Source: Ardenticatena maritima (GTDB lineage: Bacteria > Chloroflexota > Anaerolineae > Ardenticatenales > Ardenticatenaceae). Taken from it: DNA of 64,000 bases. The notes below the pieces were generated by a model. The model was not told the origin of the DNA and did not search any database. It was given only the letters and a program-made list of their open reading frames with translations. How positions within the stretch are numbered: the stretch's first letter is position 1; every line of letters starts with the position of its first letter. Positions 20,668 through 29,210 of this stretch are shown here, piece by piece. Made by a program: the position numbers and the translations under genes. The stretch covers positions 248,001 to 312,000 of the forward strand of contig NZ_LGKN01000004.1 of assembly GCF_001306175.1 (NCBI RefSeq), read 5' to 3'.

Positions 20668-20685
20668 TCGCAACGATGCAAACCA

Positions 20686-20713
20686 AGCGGCAGGTTCGGC
20701 CTGCCGCTTTTTC
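20686..20713 (+). terminator. Terminator after rpmE
   Basis: Perfect 9-bp stem AGCGGCAGG/CCTGCCGCT with a 5-base loop followed by a T run; tdk starts 69 bp later, so read-through may supply it. Confidence 0.85.
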
Positions 20714-20781
20714 TTTGGTGAGAGGGTTTCAACATGACGTTGCAACACATCCAGCGTGGCACCATCGCACAAGGAGGTCGT

Positions 20782-21375
20782 ATGCCGCAACGTTTCCCAG
20801 TCGGTGGTGTGGTGGAATTGATTTGTGGGAGCATGTTCAGCGGGAAAACCGAGGAACTGATTCGCCGTGTCCGCCGTGCGCAAATTGCCCGCCAAAAGGT
20901 GCAAGTGTTCAAGCCCAGCATTGATGACCGGTATCACTCAACCCGCGTCGCGTCGCACACGGGCATGCAAATTGACGCGATTCCCGTTGAGCACGCCGAA
21001 GATATTTTGCGCCTGCTCGAACCCGATACGCAGGTTGTCGCTATTGATGAAGTGCAGTTCTTCGACTGGCACATTGCCACGGTTGTCAACACACTCGCCG
21101 ACCGCGGCGTGCGTGTGATTGCCGCGGGGCTTGACCTGGATTTCCGCGGCGAACCGTTTGGCCCGATGCCGCTGTTGCTTGCACAAGCCGAAGTGGTAGA
21201 CAAGTTGAGCGCGATTTGCGTCAAATGCGGCGCGCCTGCCAGCCGCACCCAGCGCCTGATTGACGGTCGCCCCGCTTTTTACGAAGACCCCGTCATCATG
21301 GTAGGGGCGGATGAGGTGTACGAGGCGCGCTGTCGCCAATGCCACGAAGTTCCACGCCGCGCCGATGAAGCGTAG
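20782..21375 (+). CDS. tdk: Thymidine kinase (type II, TK1-like)
   Basis: Phosphorylates thymidine in pyrimidine salvage. 197 aa from ATG 20782, which follows AGGAGG; an upstream in-frame ATG (20734) lacks such a site. P-loop GSMFSGKT at residues 16-23, DEVQFF with the catalytic Glu (D89-E90), and a zinc-binding CVKCGAPA...CRQC lasso domain. Confidence 0.95.
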   Translation: MPQRFPVGGVVELICGSMFSGKTEELIRRVRRAQIARQKVQVFKPSIDDRYHSTRVASHTGMQIDAIPVEHAEDILRLLEPDTQVVAIDEVQFFDWHIATVVNTLADRGVRVIAAGLDLDFRGEPFGPMPLLLAQAEVVDKLSAICVKCGAPASRTQRLIDGRPAFYEDPVIMVGADEVYEARCRQCHEVPRRADEA

Positions 21376-21385
21376 CCGACAGACA

Positions 21386-21421
21386 AAACACCCCGCTGCA
21401 AAGCGGGGTGTTTGCTTTTTT
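21386..21421 (+). terminator. Terminator after tdk (bidirectional)
   Basis: 12-bp stem AAACACCCCGCT/AGCGGGGTGTTT with a 4-base loop and GCTTTTTT. It can also serve the convergent qng1 gene. Confidence 0.88.
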
Positions 21422-21437
21422 CAACAGATGGTTGCGG

Positions 21438-22370
21438 TCAGTAGTAGATTGTCAGCGTGCGGTGGTGCGGCGGCAAACTTTCGCGCACGGCTTCGGCGCG
21501 TTCCCACAAGAGCCAATCCACCTGCACCGCCGGCACATCATAGCCGCGTTGCGCCAAAAGCGAGCGCAAGTGTTCGACGGCTTGCACCGTCGCCGCCCGA
21601 ATCTCAATTTCTTCGGGGCTGCCGGGCGCAATTTCCTGTCGGGCGTCCACTTTTTCGGCAAGCGGCGGGGCATACACCAGCACACCACGTGCCCGCAAAT
21701 ACTGCGGCACGCGGTAATCGGCGAACATTGTCATCTCATGCACATCATCAAACCGCCCCAGCCCTGCCCCGTTGAACGCGCCCCACACATCGGCGGCAAA
21801 AATCTGCGCGCGCTTGTAGAAAAAGACCTGCCGCCCATCGTACACGGCATGGTCGCGAAAGCCGGGGAAATGCGCCGTCAACAAGGACACCAGCCGCGCC
21901 GCCGAATGGTCAGCCGCCGACACCAGATTGGCCGCCTGCCCACCAAAATGCGCCAGCAAGCCCGCCCCCACCTCGCGCACAAGGCGCACACGTTCTTCCA
22001 TTTGGGGCAACTCAGCGCCCACCCAACGCCGCAGGTCGTCGGCTTCAACCTGCACCAACCGCTCAGCGTCGAAGACGTGGGGGTCGGCTTCAATGGCGCG
22101 CTTCAAGCCCAGCGCCAGATGCTCATACTCCAACCCCGGCTTGGGCCAGAAGCAAAAATTGAGCGCATCCAGCACAAGCAGATACTGCACCGTGCGCGGT
22201 GTTCCATCGGCAAAGTGGGGCGTGCGATCCCAGGACTGGTTGACGCCGCCATCCGCTACAAGCGATTCCGCCAACACCGTTAGGGCGTCGGGGAGCAGAT
22301 GCACATGCCGCGCCCGTTCAGCCACCCACGCCGTTGTTTCACGAACAGAGTGCAGTGGATTCTGGCTCAT
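21438..22370 (-). CDS. qng1: Queuosine 5'-phosphate N-glycosidase (Qng1/DUF2419, queuosine salvage)
   Basis: 310-aa member of the queuosine salvage family, which releases queuine base from queuosine 5'-monophosphate. Recognised from the overall family pattern, including SLVADGGVNQSWD near the N-terminus, the FWPKPG segment and MTMFADYRVPQYLRARG in the C-terminal half. The family is best known from eukaryotes, with bacterial members including Chloroflexota. Its start overlaps the ttuA stop (ATGA), placing it in a tRNA-modification operon. Confidence 0.85.
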   Translation of the reverse strand: MSQNPLHSVRETTAWVAERARHVHLLPDALTVLAESLVADGGVNQSWDRTPHFADGTPRTVQYLLVLDALNFCFWPKPGLEYEHLALGLKRAIEADPHVFDAERLVQVEADDLRRWVGAELPQMEERVRLVREVGAGLLAHFGGQAANLVSAADHSAARLVSLLTAHFPGFRDHAVYDGRQVFFYKRAQIFAADVWGAFNGAGLGRFDDVHEMTMFADYRVPQYLRARGVLVYAPPLAEKVDARQEIAPGSPEEIEIRAATVQAVEHLRSLLAQRGYDVPAVQVDWLLWERAEAVRESLPPHHRTLTIYY

Positions 22371-23380
22371 AGCGTCGTTGCTTCTTCCTCATCATGTTGT
22401 GTGTGCAAGCCGCCGACCAGCGTCAACGGCACGAAAGCCTCTTGCGGCTTGTTCAGCACCTCTTCCGGCCAGAGGCGACAGAAGGCGCACAACCCCGGTG
22501 CGCTCGTCGGCTGGCCACACCGTTCACACGCATGCAGTTCGACTTTTTCCTCTTCCCAGTTGGCAAACAGGCCGTCTTTGTCTTTGGCGCGCAAGAATGA
22601 AAGGTAGAAGTGCAGTTTCGCGCCGGGACGTTCGGCTTCCAGTTTGTTGAGCAGTTCTTTGTAGTAAATTGTGTTGGCGCCTTCGGAATAGGGGCATTCT
22701 TCATACATGTAATCAATGCCCGCCAGCAAGGCATACGCCGCCGTTTCACGCTCGTAGAAGCGGCAAAACGGCTTCACCTTGCGGGCAAAACCATCCCCCT
22801 CGGGCAAGACGGGGTATTGCCGCGCCAGGTAGCCCACCTGCCAGTGCAACGTGTTGGAAAAGAGCACGGCGGCTTCGTCATCCAGGTTGTGCCCGGTTGC
22901 CAGCACGGGGTAGCCCAAATCGTGGGCGATGCGGTTCATTTCGTGGCGCTTGATCAGCCCGCAGACCGAGCAGGGCTTGCCGCGCCCACGCCGTGAGCGT
23001 TGGGCAACTTCGGGAATGCTCTCGCCGTACATCTCCTTGGCGTCTACAACATGCAGTTGCGTGCCCGGATGCTCGGCGACGAATTTCTTGATTTTCTCGT
23101 ACGATTCATCGCTGTACTGGATACCACCATCAATGCCCAGGCGCAGGTAGAAACCATCCGCCTGATAGCCCAGTTTCAACAACACATCCCACAGCGCCAG
23201 CGAATCTTTCCCCCCGCTGACAGCCACCAGCACACGCTCATCGCGCGTGAACATTTTGTACTTTTTGATGAAACGTTCGGTCTGCTCAACAAACCATTCG
23301 AGATAATGCTCTTTGCACAACGCCAGTTTGTGCTGGCGCATGTTGATCACGGCTTTTTCACGACACTTTCGGCATTTCAT
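22367..23380 (-). CDS. ttuA: tRNA 2-thiolation enzyme, TtuA/Ncs6 family
   Basis: 337 aa from ATG 23380. Two zinc sites flank the enzyme: C3, C6, C22, H25 at the N-terminus and C285, C288, C298, C301 at the C-terminus. The PP-loop VAVSGGKDS (residues 52-60) activates the tRNA base with ATP. C137, C140 and C206 match the three Cys that hold the 4Fe-4S cluster in TtuA. The family makes 2-thio-ribothymidine at tRNA position 54 in thermophiles, with sulfur delivered by TtuB; the adjacent carrier gene supports this. A TtcA-like role is less likely because of the double zinc fingers. Confidence 0.88.
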   Translation of the reverse strand: MKCRKCREKAVINMRQHKLALCKEHYLEWFVEQTERFIKKYKMFTRDERVLVAVSGGKDSLALWDVLLKLGYQADGFYLRLGIDGGIQYSDESYEKIKKFVAEHPGTQLHVVDAKEMYGESIPEVAQRSRRGRGKPCSVCGLIKRHEMNRIAHDLGYPVLATGHNLDDEAAVLFSNTLHWQVGYLARQYPVLPEGDGFARKVKPFCRFYERETAAYALLAGIDYMYEECPYSEGANTIYYKELLNKLEAERPGAKLHFYLSFLRAKDKDGLFANWEEEKVELHACERCGQPTSAPGLCAFCRLWPEEVLNKPQEAFVPLTLVGGLHTQHDEEEATTL

Positions 23381-23387
23381 AGCACAC

Positions 23388-23600
23388 CTAATCCCTTCCA
23401 CCTGAAATGACAGCCACCAGTCGAACAAAATCCCCCGGTTGCAAGCGTGTATCTTCGCTCACCAATTCACCGTTCACCGTCACGAGATAACTTTGCGGGT
23501 TGAGCCCCAAATGTTGCAACAATTGTTTGGCGGTCATCCCCGGTTCCACTTCCCACTCTTGCCGACGCAAGACCACTTTCACTTTTTCCTGTTCACTCAT
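23388..23600 (-). CDS. ttuB: Ubiquitin-like sulfur carrier, ThiS/MoaD/TtuB type, with C-terminal RD extension
   Basis: 70-aa beta-grasp protein ending VISGGRD. The di-glycine normally becomes a C-terminal thiocarboxylate; here two residues (AGG GAT codons) follow it before TAG. GAAGGAG precedes the ATG. It lies 7 bp upstream of ttuA, so it is probably the sulfur donor for TtuA, but ThiS or MoaD function cannot be excluded. The extension would need removal before activation. Confidence 0.78.
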   Translation of the reverse strand: MSEQEKVKVVLRRQEWEVEPGMTAKQLLQHLGLNPQSYLVTVNGELVSEDTRLQPGDFVRLVAVISGGRD

Positions 23601-23664
23601 GGACCAACTCCTTCATGACACAATGCGAGCATAGATGTTGACACAGACGTAAAGGGCGCGTGAA

Positions 23665-23692
23665 AGTATAGCAGAAAGCGTATTTGGGTGAA
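23665..23692 (-). promoter_or_regulatory. Putative promoter of ttuB-ttuA-qng1
   Basis: Minus strand TTCACC, 16 bp, TATACT, about 65 bp upstream of the ttuB start. Confidence 0.5.
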
Positions 23693-23705
23693 AGAGATTG
23701 CCTGT

Positions 23706-24605
23706 TTACGCGCCATCCACCAGCCCGTGCCGCGCCAAAAACGCCCGTCCTTCGGCAATTTCTGCGGGCGTGTAGTACCAATCAAATTCGCAGGTCGGGA
23801 GCGCGTCCGCAGGAATCAGCGAGGCGATTTCCCCCCACGCAATGGTGCCCCGCCCCGGGATGAGGTGGTCGCGCAGGCCGTGGACATCGTGATAGTGCAT
23901 GCCCACAAGGCGGGGCGCAAACGTCTGCAACCAGTGCCGCAACGGGGTGCCCCCCAGGCGTTCCACAATGGTGGCGTGCCCCGTATCCACCCAAAGCCCC
24001 AGCACCGCCGCCGGGTAGTCGTCCAACAGGGCGCGGGCTTCCGCATACGAGGGAATTGCCGCCACCCATTCGCCGGTTTCAAGCCCGATGCGCACGCCCA
24101 GGCGTTCAGCCAGCGGCACCAACACATCCAGCGCGCGGCGCACAGCCCCCAATGCCGTTTCCGCCCGGCGCGCCCGCTCCTGCTGAACCTGTGCCCAAAG
24201 CGCCGTGTACGCGGGCGTTTCGCGCTCGCCCGCCAGCACACGTGCCCGCAACGCATTCTCCCAACGGCGGTCCAGCGGGACGATGCCGGCGTGCACCACA
24301 ACGGCGTGCGCCCCCCATTCGGCGGCGGTGTGAAGTGTGCGGCACGCCGCCGCCACCGCGCGGGCGTGGGCGTCGGGGTCGGTGGCGCTGAGTTCGGGCA
24401 CGCCGCCGGGGTTGGGGCACGGATGATGGCAGACACGCACGGGCAAAGCGAGCGCCGCGGGGGAAAGATGTTCCAGCATGGCGGGTGTGACGACGTGGCT
24501 CAGTTCAAGCGCCCCAAAACCAAGCGCCGCCGCTGCTTCGGCGAACGGCGGCAGGGCGTCAAAGCGCAACTGCATCCACATGGTTGAAAGCGCGGCGGCA
24601 GGCAT
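23706..24605 (-). CDS. Sugar phosphate isomerase/epimerase-like TIM barrel (AP endonuclease 2 family)
   Basis: 299 aa. TIM-barrel metal motifs are visible in order: VVVHAG, the Glu in IGLETGEW, VDTGHA and MHYHDVHG, then CEFDWYY. This pattern fits xylose-isomerase-like epimerases and hydroxypyruvate isomerases; the substrate is not predictable. It starts one base after the prs stop and is probably cotranscribed with prs. Confidence 0.82.
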   Translation of the reverse strand: MPAAALSTMWMQLRFDALPPFAEAAAALGFGALELSHVVTPAMLEHLSPAALALPVRVCHHPCPNPGGVPELSATDPDAHARAVAAACRTLHTAAEWGAHAVVVHAGIVPLDRRWENALRARVLAGERETPAYTALWAQVQQERARRAETALGAVRRALDVLVPLAERLGVRIGLETGEWVAAIPSYAEARALLDDYPAAVLGLWVDTGHATIVERLGGTPLRHWLQTFAPRLVGMHYHDVHGLRDHLIPGRGTIAWGEIASLIPADALPTCEFDWYYTPAEIAEGRAFLARHGLVDGA

Positions 24606-24606
24606 A

Positions 24607-25566
24607 TCAGACCACCGGCGAAGAATCGCTCATCAATTCGCTCAATGAGATGCCGTAGTGAATGCGGTTGACCGCTTCGGCAAGCAACGCCGCCAGCGAG
24701 ACTTGCTCAAAGGGGGCGGGGCATTCATCCAGCGCGATGGTGTCGGTGATGAAGATTTTTTCGATGGGCGATGCGGCAAGCCGTTCAGCCGCCCCAGCCG
24801 CCAACACGGGATGCGTGACAGCCGCCAGCACGCGCTCCGCCCCGTTGGCAATCAGTGCCTCGGCGGCGGCGATGAGGGTGCCCCCCGTGGAGACAATATC
24901 GTCCACGATGACGGCGGTCTTGCCGGCGACGTTGCCCACGATACCGCTCACCACGGCTTCATCAGGGCGTGGGCGGTCTTTGAAGACGACCGCGACATCG
25001 GCATCACGCATGTAGGTGCGGAAACGCTCCACGCGGCGCACCGCCCCGACATCGGGCGCCACAAGCACCACGTTTTCCAGGCGCAGGGCGTTGATGCGTT
25101 CGGCGAGATGGCGCATAGCCGACAGATGGTCAACGGGAATATCGAAAAAGCCCTCAATGGCGGCGTTGGTCAAATCCACGGTGAGCAGGCGGTTCGCCCC
25201 CGCGACCGTGATGAGGTTTGCCACCAATTTGGCGCTAATTGGCTCGCGCCCTTCGGTCTTCTTTTCCTGCCGCATGTAGCCGTAGTAGGGCACCACGGCG
25301 GTGATACGCCCCGCCGACGCCCGACGGGCGGCGTCAATCATCACAAGCAGTTCCATGAGGTGCTGATTGACGGGCGGCGAGGTAGGTTGAATGATGAACA
25401 CATCCGCGCCGCGAATATCATCGTTGATGATGACTTGCGTCTCGCCGTCGCGGAAACGCGAAACAGTGACATCCGCCAAGCGGCGTTTGGCATGCGCCGC
25501 CATGCGTTCGGCAAGTGGACGGTTGGCGTTCCCTGACATCATCACGATACGCTGTAAAGAGGCCAT
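24607..25566 (-). CDS. prs: Ribose-phosphate pyrophosphokinase (PRPP synthase)
   Basis: Makes PRPP from ribose 5-phosphate and ATP for nucleotide, histidine and tryptophan synthesis. 319 aa; ATG 25566 follows AAAGGAG and begins MASLQRIVMMSGNAN, so the long upstream extension is not used. The flexible-loop and PRPP-binding motifs (GRITAVVPYYGYMRQEKK; VIVDDIVSTGGTL) are intact. Its position near hisD, hisG and hisZ fits PRPP supply. Confidence 0.96.
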   Translation of the reverse strand: MASLQRIVMMSGNANRPLAERMAAHAKRRLADVTVSRFRDGETQVIINDDIRGADVFIIQPTSPPVNQHLMELLVMIDAARRASAGRITAVVPYYGYMRQEKKTEGREPISAKLVANLITVAGANRLLTVDLTNAAIEGFFDIPVDHLSAMRHLAERINALRLENVVLVAPDVGAVRRVERFRTYMRDADVAVVFKDRPRPDEAVVSGIVGNVAGKTAVIVDDIVSTGGTLIAAAEALIANGAERVLAAVTHPVLAAGAAERLAASPIEKIFITDTIALDECPAPFEQVSLAALLAEAVNRIHYGISLSELMSDSSPVV

Positions 25567-25579
25567 GAGTGCTGCTCCT

Positions 25580-26071
25580 TTACGATTGGTCGCTTGCTGA
25601 AATCTGCTGCAACGCCAAGCGCACGGCGTCGGCGGGGGTTTCGGCGCGCAACACGTCGGCTTCACGCCCATCGGGGAAGCGCAACGCCCACGAATGCAAA
25701 GCCACAACGGGCTTCCCCGTTTTGCGCGCCAGGGCAATTTCGGAAAGCGTGCCCCATTCGCCCCCCACGGCAATCACCACTTGCGCGTTGTACACCACCA
25801 GCAAATTGCGTCCTTCGCCCAGCCCCGTCACGATGGGCACGTCAATGTAGGGCGAGGCGTCCTCACGGTTGCGGCCGGGCAGAATACCAATGGTGAACCC
25901 GCCGGCGGCTTTGGCGCCGCGACTGGCGGCTTCCATAACGCCCCCCAGCCCCCCGCAGACCAGCCATGCGCCGGCGAGCGCAATTTCGCGCCCAACCGCT
26001 TCGGCCATTTCGAGGATATCGGGCGCGGCGTGCCCGGCACCGATGACGCCAATGATGGGTGGGAATCGCAT
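25580..26071 (-). CDS. TIGR00725/LOG-like Rossmann protein
   Basis: 163 aa from ATG 26071 (GAGGAG upstream). CGGLGGVMEAASRGA, PGRN and GGEWGTLSE match the phosphate/nucleotide-binding motifs of the LOG (lysine decarboxylase-like) superfamily, some of whose members release bases from nucleoside monophosphates. The short form without PGGxGTxxE in full is the TIGR00725 branch, of unknown function. It is 13 bp upstream of prs. Confidence 0.82.
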   Translation of the reverse strand: MRFPPIIGVIGAGHAAPDILEMAEAVGREIALAGAWLVCGGLGGVMEAASRGAKAAGGFTIGILPGRNREDASPYIDVPIVTGLGEGRNLLVVYNAQVVIAVGGEWGTLSEIALARKTGKPVVALHSWALRFPDGREADVLRAETPADAVRLALQQISASDQS

Positions 26072-26152
26072 AGACGTTGCTCCTCTTGTCGCCTGTTCAG
26101 GCACATTGTACCACAAGACGAAAGCGGGGCGACAGTGTGTCGCCCCCGCCGC

Positions 26153-27496
26153 TTAGCCACGCAGACGCTTGCGGATGGCTTCAGCGTGCGCCTGCAAGCC
26201 CTCGGCTTCCGCCAGCGCAATAGCGTCGGGACCGAGGCGCTGCAAGGCGTCTTCGTTCACCCCGAACAGGCTGATGATTTTCTGGAAGTCGCGCACGTTG
26301 ACGGGACTGCTAAAGCGGGCGGTGCGGCTGGTCGGCATGATGTGGCTGGGACCGACAATGTAGTCGCCCAGGGCTTCGCACGCCGTTTCACCCACGAACA
26401 CACCGCCTGCGTGCTGAATGTGCGGCACCCACGCCCACGGGTCTTCGAGCAAGAGGCAGAGGTGTTCAGGGGCGTAGTCGTTGGCGAGCGCCACGGCTTC
26501 GGCAATGTCGCGCGTGAGCACGATGCCGCTTCCACGCTGCAAACTGCCTTCGATGATGGGGCGGCGCGGCAACACCGCCACCTGCCGCGCGACTTCTTCG
26601 GCAACGGCTTCGGCAAGGCGGCGGCTCGGCGTCAGCAATAGGGCGCTGGCGAGAACGTCGTGCTCGGCTTGCGCCAGCAAGTCGGCGGCAACCAGCGCGG
26701 GGTTGGCGCTGTCGTCGGCGATGAGCAAGGTTTCGGTGGGACCGGGCAAGCCGGCAATGCCCGTCACGCCAAAGACTTGTTTCATCGCCAGCACGACGAA
26801 CAGCCCGCCGGGACCCAGAATTTTGTCCACACGGGGGATGCTTTCCGTGCCGTATGCGAGCGCGGCAATCGCCTGCGCGCCCCCCACGTTGAACGCCCGC
26901 GTCACGCCGGAGACGTGCGCCGCCCCCAAAATCAAGTCGGCAATACCGTCGGGACCGGAAGGCGGCGAGACGAGCACAATCTCGCGCACGCCGGCAACCA
27001 CCGCCGGCACCGCCGCCATGATGACCGATGAGGGGTAGAGCGCCTGCCCGCCGGGGGCGTAGATGCCCACCCGTTCCAGCGGGCGCACAAGTTGCCCCAG
27101 GGTTGTGCCGTCGGCGGCGTTGGCGTGTTGCCAGCCGGTTTCGCGGCGCGCCTGCTCTTCGTGGAAACGGCGCACCCGTTCGGCGCTGTGGGTCAGCGCC
27201 TGCTGAATGTGGGACGGCAGGCGCTGGAAGGCTTCCGCCATGCGTTCAGGCGGCACTTCCAGGTCGCCCACTTCCGCCCCATCGAGCACCTGGTTGTAGT
27301 AGCGGACGGCTTCATCGCCATGCGTGCGCACATCTTCGATGATGGCGGCAACGCCCTCGGCGGCGCTGCGAATGTGCGGCCGCTTGGTGGCTTCGCGCAG
27401 GCGTTCCAGCCGCTCAGGTGGAATCTCGCCTTCGCCCAGCAGTTCGCGTTTGAGAATGGTTTGGCGAGCCTCTTCAACCGTGAGAATGCGAATCAT
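26153..27496 (-). CDS. hisD: Histidinol dehydrogenase
   Basis: Last two steps of histidine biosynthesis, oxidising L-histidinol to L-histidine with two NAD+. 447 aa. VGIYAPGGQALYPS, GPGGLFVVLAMKQVFG, GLPGPTETLLIAD and the zinc region DLLAQAEHDVLAS are present. Its ATG overlaps the carboxypeptidase stop by 4 bp. Confidence 0.96.
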   Translation of the reverse strand: MIRILTVEEARQTILKRELLGEGEIPPERLERLREATKRPHIRSAAEGVAAIIEDVRTHGDEAVRYYNQVLDGAEVGDLEVPPERMAEAFQRLPSHIQQALTHSAERVRRFHEEQARRETGWQHANAADGTTLGQLVRPLERVGIYAPGGQALYPSSVIMAAVPAVVAGVREIVLVSPPSGPDGIADLILGAAHVSGVTRAFNVGGAQAIAALAYGTESIPRVDKILGPGGLFVVLAMKQVFGVTGIAGLPGPTETLLIADDSANPALVAADLLAQAEHDVLASALLLTPSRRLAEAVAEEVARQVAVLPRRPIIEGSLQRGSGIVLTRDIAEAVALANDYAPEHLCLLLEDPWAWVPHIQHAGGVFVGETACEALGDYIVGPSHIMPTSRTARFSSPVNVRDFQKIISLFGVNEDALQRLGPDAIALAEAEGLQAHAEAIRKRLRG

Positions 27497-29187
27497 GCCG
27501 AACCTCCTTCGGGTTCAAGGTGAATGGTGCGCGTCAATTCGCCCGCGCGTTCGCTTTTGACCGTCAACGTGAGTATGGTTCCACGCGGCGCGCGTACCAC
27601 CCACTCGGCGCGGGCGCGGTTGTCGGTGGGGCTGTACGCAAAGGTGACGCTGTGCTTGTTGCTCCGTCCTTCGAGATGCCCAAGTTCCACCCGCCGCTTG
27701 CCGCTCACCAGCACAGCCCCGTCGGGCAGGGTCAGTTCGGCGCGCACGGGGCGCACCGCATGGCGCTGTTTGGCTTGCTGGCTGGTGTAGGTGGGCAGGT
27801 AGCCGCTGTTTTCCACCACCAGGTTGATATGCCAGGCGTCATCGTCAAGCGGGGTGACGGTGAGCGTGTGAATGTGCAGATGCGGCAGCATATCCGCCAG
27901 AGCAAGCACAAACGGGGTGTTGCGGGCGGCTTCTTCGCCCATGAGGTGGTGGGGCGGATTGCGCCACGTGTACATGAAGTTCCAGCCGCCCAATTCCACC
28001 TTGCCCAACTGTGGGTGGTTGAATTCGTACCACGGCACAAAGGCGTCGGGGCCGATGTGTTCATCCGCCCATTGCAGAATTTTCAGGTCGTCTTCGTGCG
28101 GGTGGTCGCGGAACCATTCAATGAATTTGCGTTCGGTAATGCCCGCCCGACCAACGATGTCCCACAGTTCGACGGTGAAGGCAAACATGCCAAAGTGGTC
28201 GTAGAGCCAATCATCAAAGACGCCTGTAATCACTTCTTTGGGGTGATAGCGGAAGTCGTGATAGACCGAGACGCACGGGTAGCCGGTGAGTTCGCTCCCG
28301 CGTTGCCCGATTTTCTGGAACACCCAAAGGTCGTCGGTGTTCATCTGGTCGTCGGGTTTGGTGCCGTAGGGTCGCAAAATAACGCCGCTGAATGTGTGAT
28401 AGGTGAGCGCGGCGTTGATGTTGGGATGATTGACGATAAAGTCCACAATGGCGCGGATTTCCGGTTCTGAGGTGGGGTACGGTCCTGCGCCGCGCTGTTC
28501 GTTTTCGGGTCGCCAGTCGTAGGGAAAGTTGCGGTTGAAGTCCAGCCCTTCGCGCGGGCGGGCAATTTTGATGATGTAGCCGTCAAAATCTTCGAGCATT
28601 CCTTCGGGCAAGAGCCGATAGTACGTGCCGCCATGTTCGTCAGGGCGGCGCTTGCGCATGAGGCGCGGGTCGAGTTCGCTCACCGTCCAATCACCGTTGG
28701 GGTCTTCGATGCGCATTTGCAGAATGCGCCCGTCGCCGTCCACGTCCTGCTGGTGGACGCCCTCGGCGAGTTCGTCCCACGGGTAGGGACGCACGCCAGA
28801 GCGCAGATAGCGCGGCTGGTCGGCAAGCGCGAGTTCGGCGCCGTCGGGGTTGATGCGCGGCACGGCGTAGAGCGTGCTGGTATCGAGCAAGCGGGTGATG
28901 CGCTCATCAGCGCCGTAGCCGCTCAGCAACGTGTGCACAATGTGCAGAACGGTCGTCGTGCCGGCGACTTCGGTCGCGTGAATGTTGGCGTCTACCCAGA
29001 CGGCGGGCTTGGTGGTGTCTGCACCCGTTTCGCGATTGGTGAGCACCAGCAACCAGATGGGGCGTCCTTCAAAACTGCGCCCGATTTCGCGCCGTTCGAT
29101 GAGCGTGGGATAGGCGCGCACCCACTCGTCCAGCAAGGCGTCAAGTTCGGCGTTGGTGTAGTAGTGGTTGAAGTTGGGCGTGGACAT
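27493..29187 (-). CDS. M14-family zinc carboxypeptidase
   Basis: 564 aa. The zinc site HxxE is H70-E73 (ANIHATE), with the third ligand His in TYHTFSG and the catalytic Glu in FTVELWD. The remaining 150 residues form a beta-rich C-terminal domain. No N-terminal signal peptide is seen, which is unusual for this mostly secreted family, so it may be cytosolic. Its link to the his genes is position only. Confidence 0.9.
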   Translation of the reverse strand: MSTPNFNHYYTNAELDALLDEWVRAYPTLIERREIGRSFEGRPIWLLVLTNRETGADTTKPAVWVDANIHATEVAGTTTVLHIVHTLLSGYGADERITRLLDTSTLYAVPRINPDGAELALADQPRYLRSGVRPYPWDELAEGVHQQDVDGDGRILQMRIEDPNGDWTVSELDPRLMRKRRPDEHGGTYYRLLPEGMLEDFDGYIIKIARPREGLDFNRNFPYDWRPENEQRGAGPYPTSEPEIRAIVDFIVNHPNINAALTYHTFSGVILRPYGTKPDDQMNTDDLWVFQKIGQRGSELTGYPCVSVYHDFRYHPKEVITGVFDDWLYDHFGMFAFTVELWDIVGRAGITERKFIEWFRDHPHEDDLKILQWADEHIGPDAFVPWYEFNHPQLGKVELGGWNFMYTWRNPPHHLMGEEAARNTPFVLALADMLPHLHIHTLTVTPLDDDAWHINLVVENSGYLPTYTSQQAKQRHAVRPVRAELTLPDGAVLVSGKRRVELGHLEGRSNKHSVTFAYSPTDNRARAEWVVRAPRGTILTLTVKSERAGELTRTIHLEPEGGSA

Positions 29188-29210
29188 GAAAAGCCTCCGT
29201 GCTTGATTGG

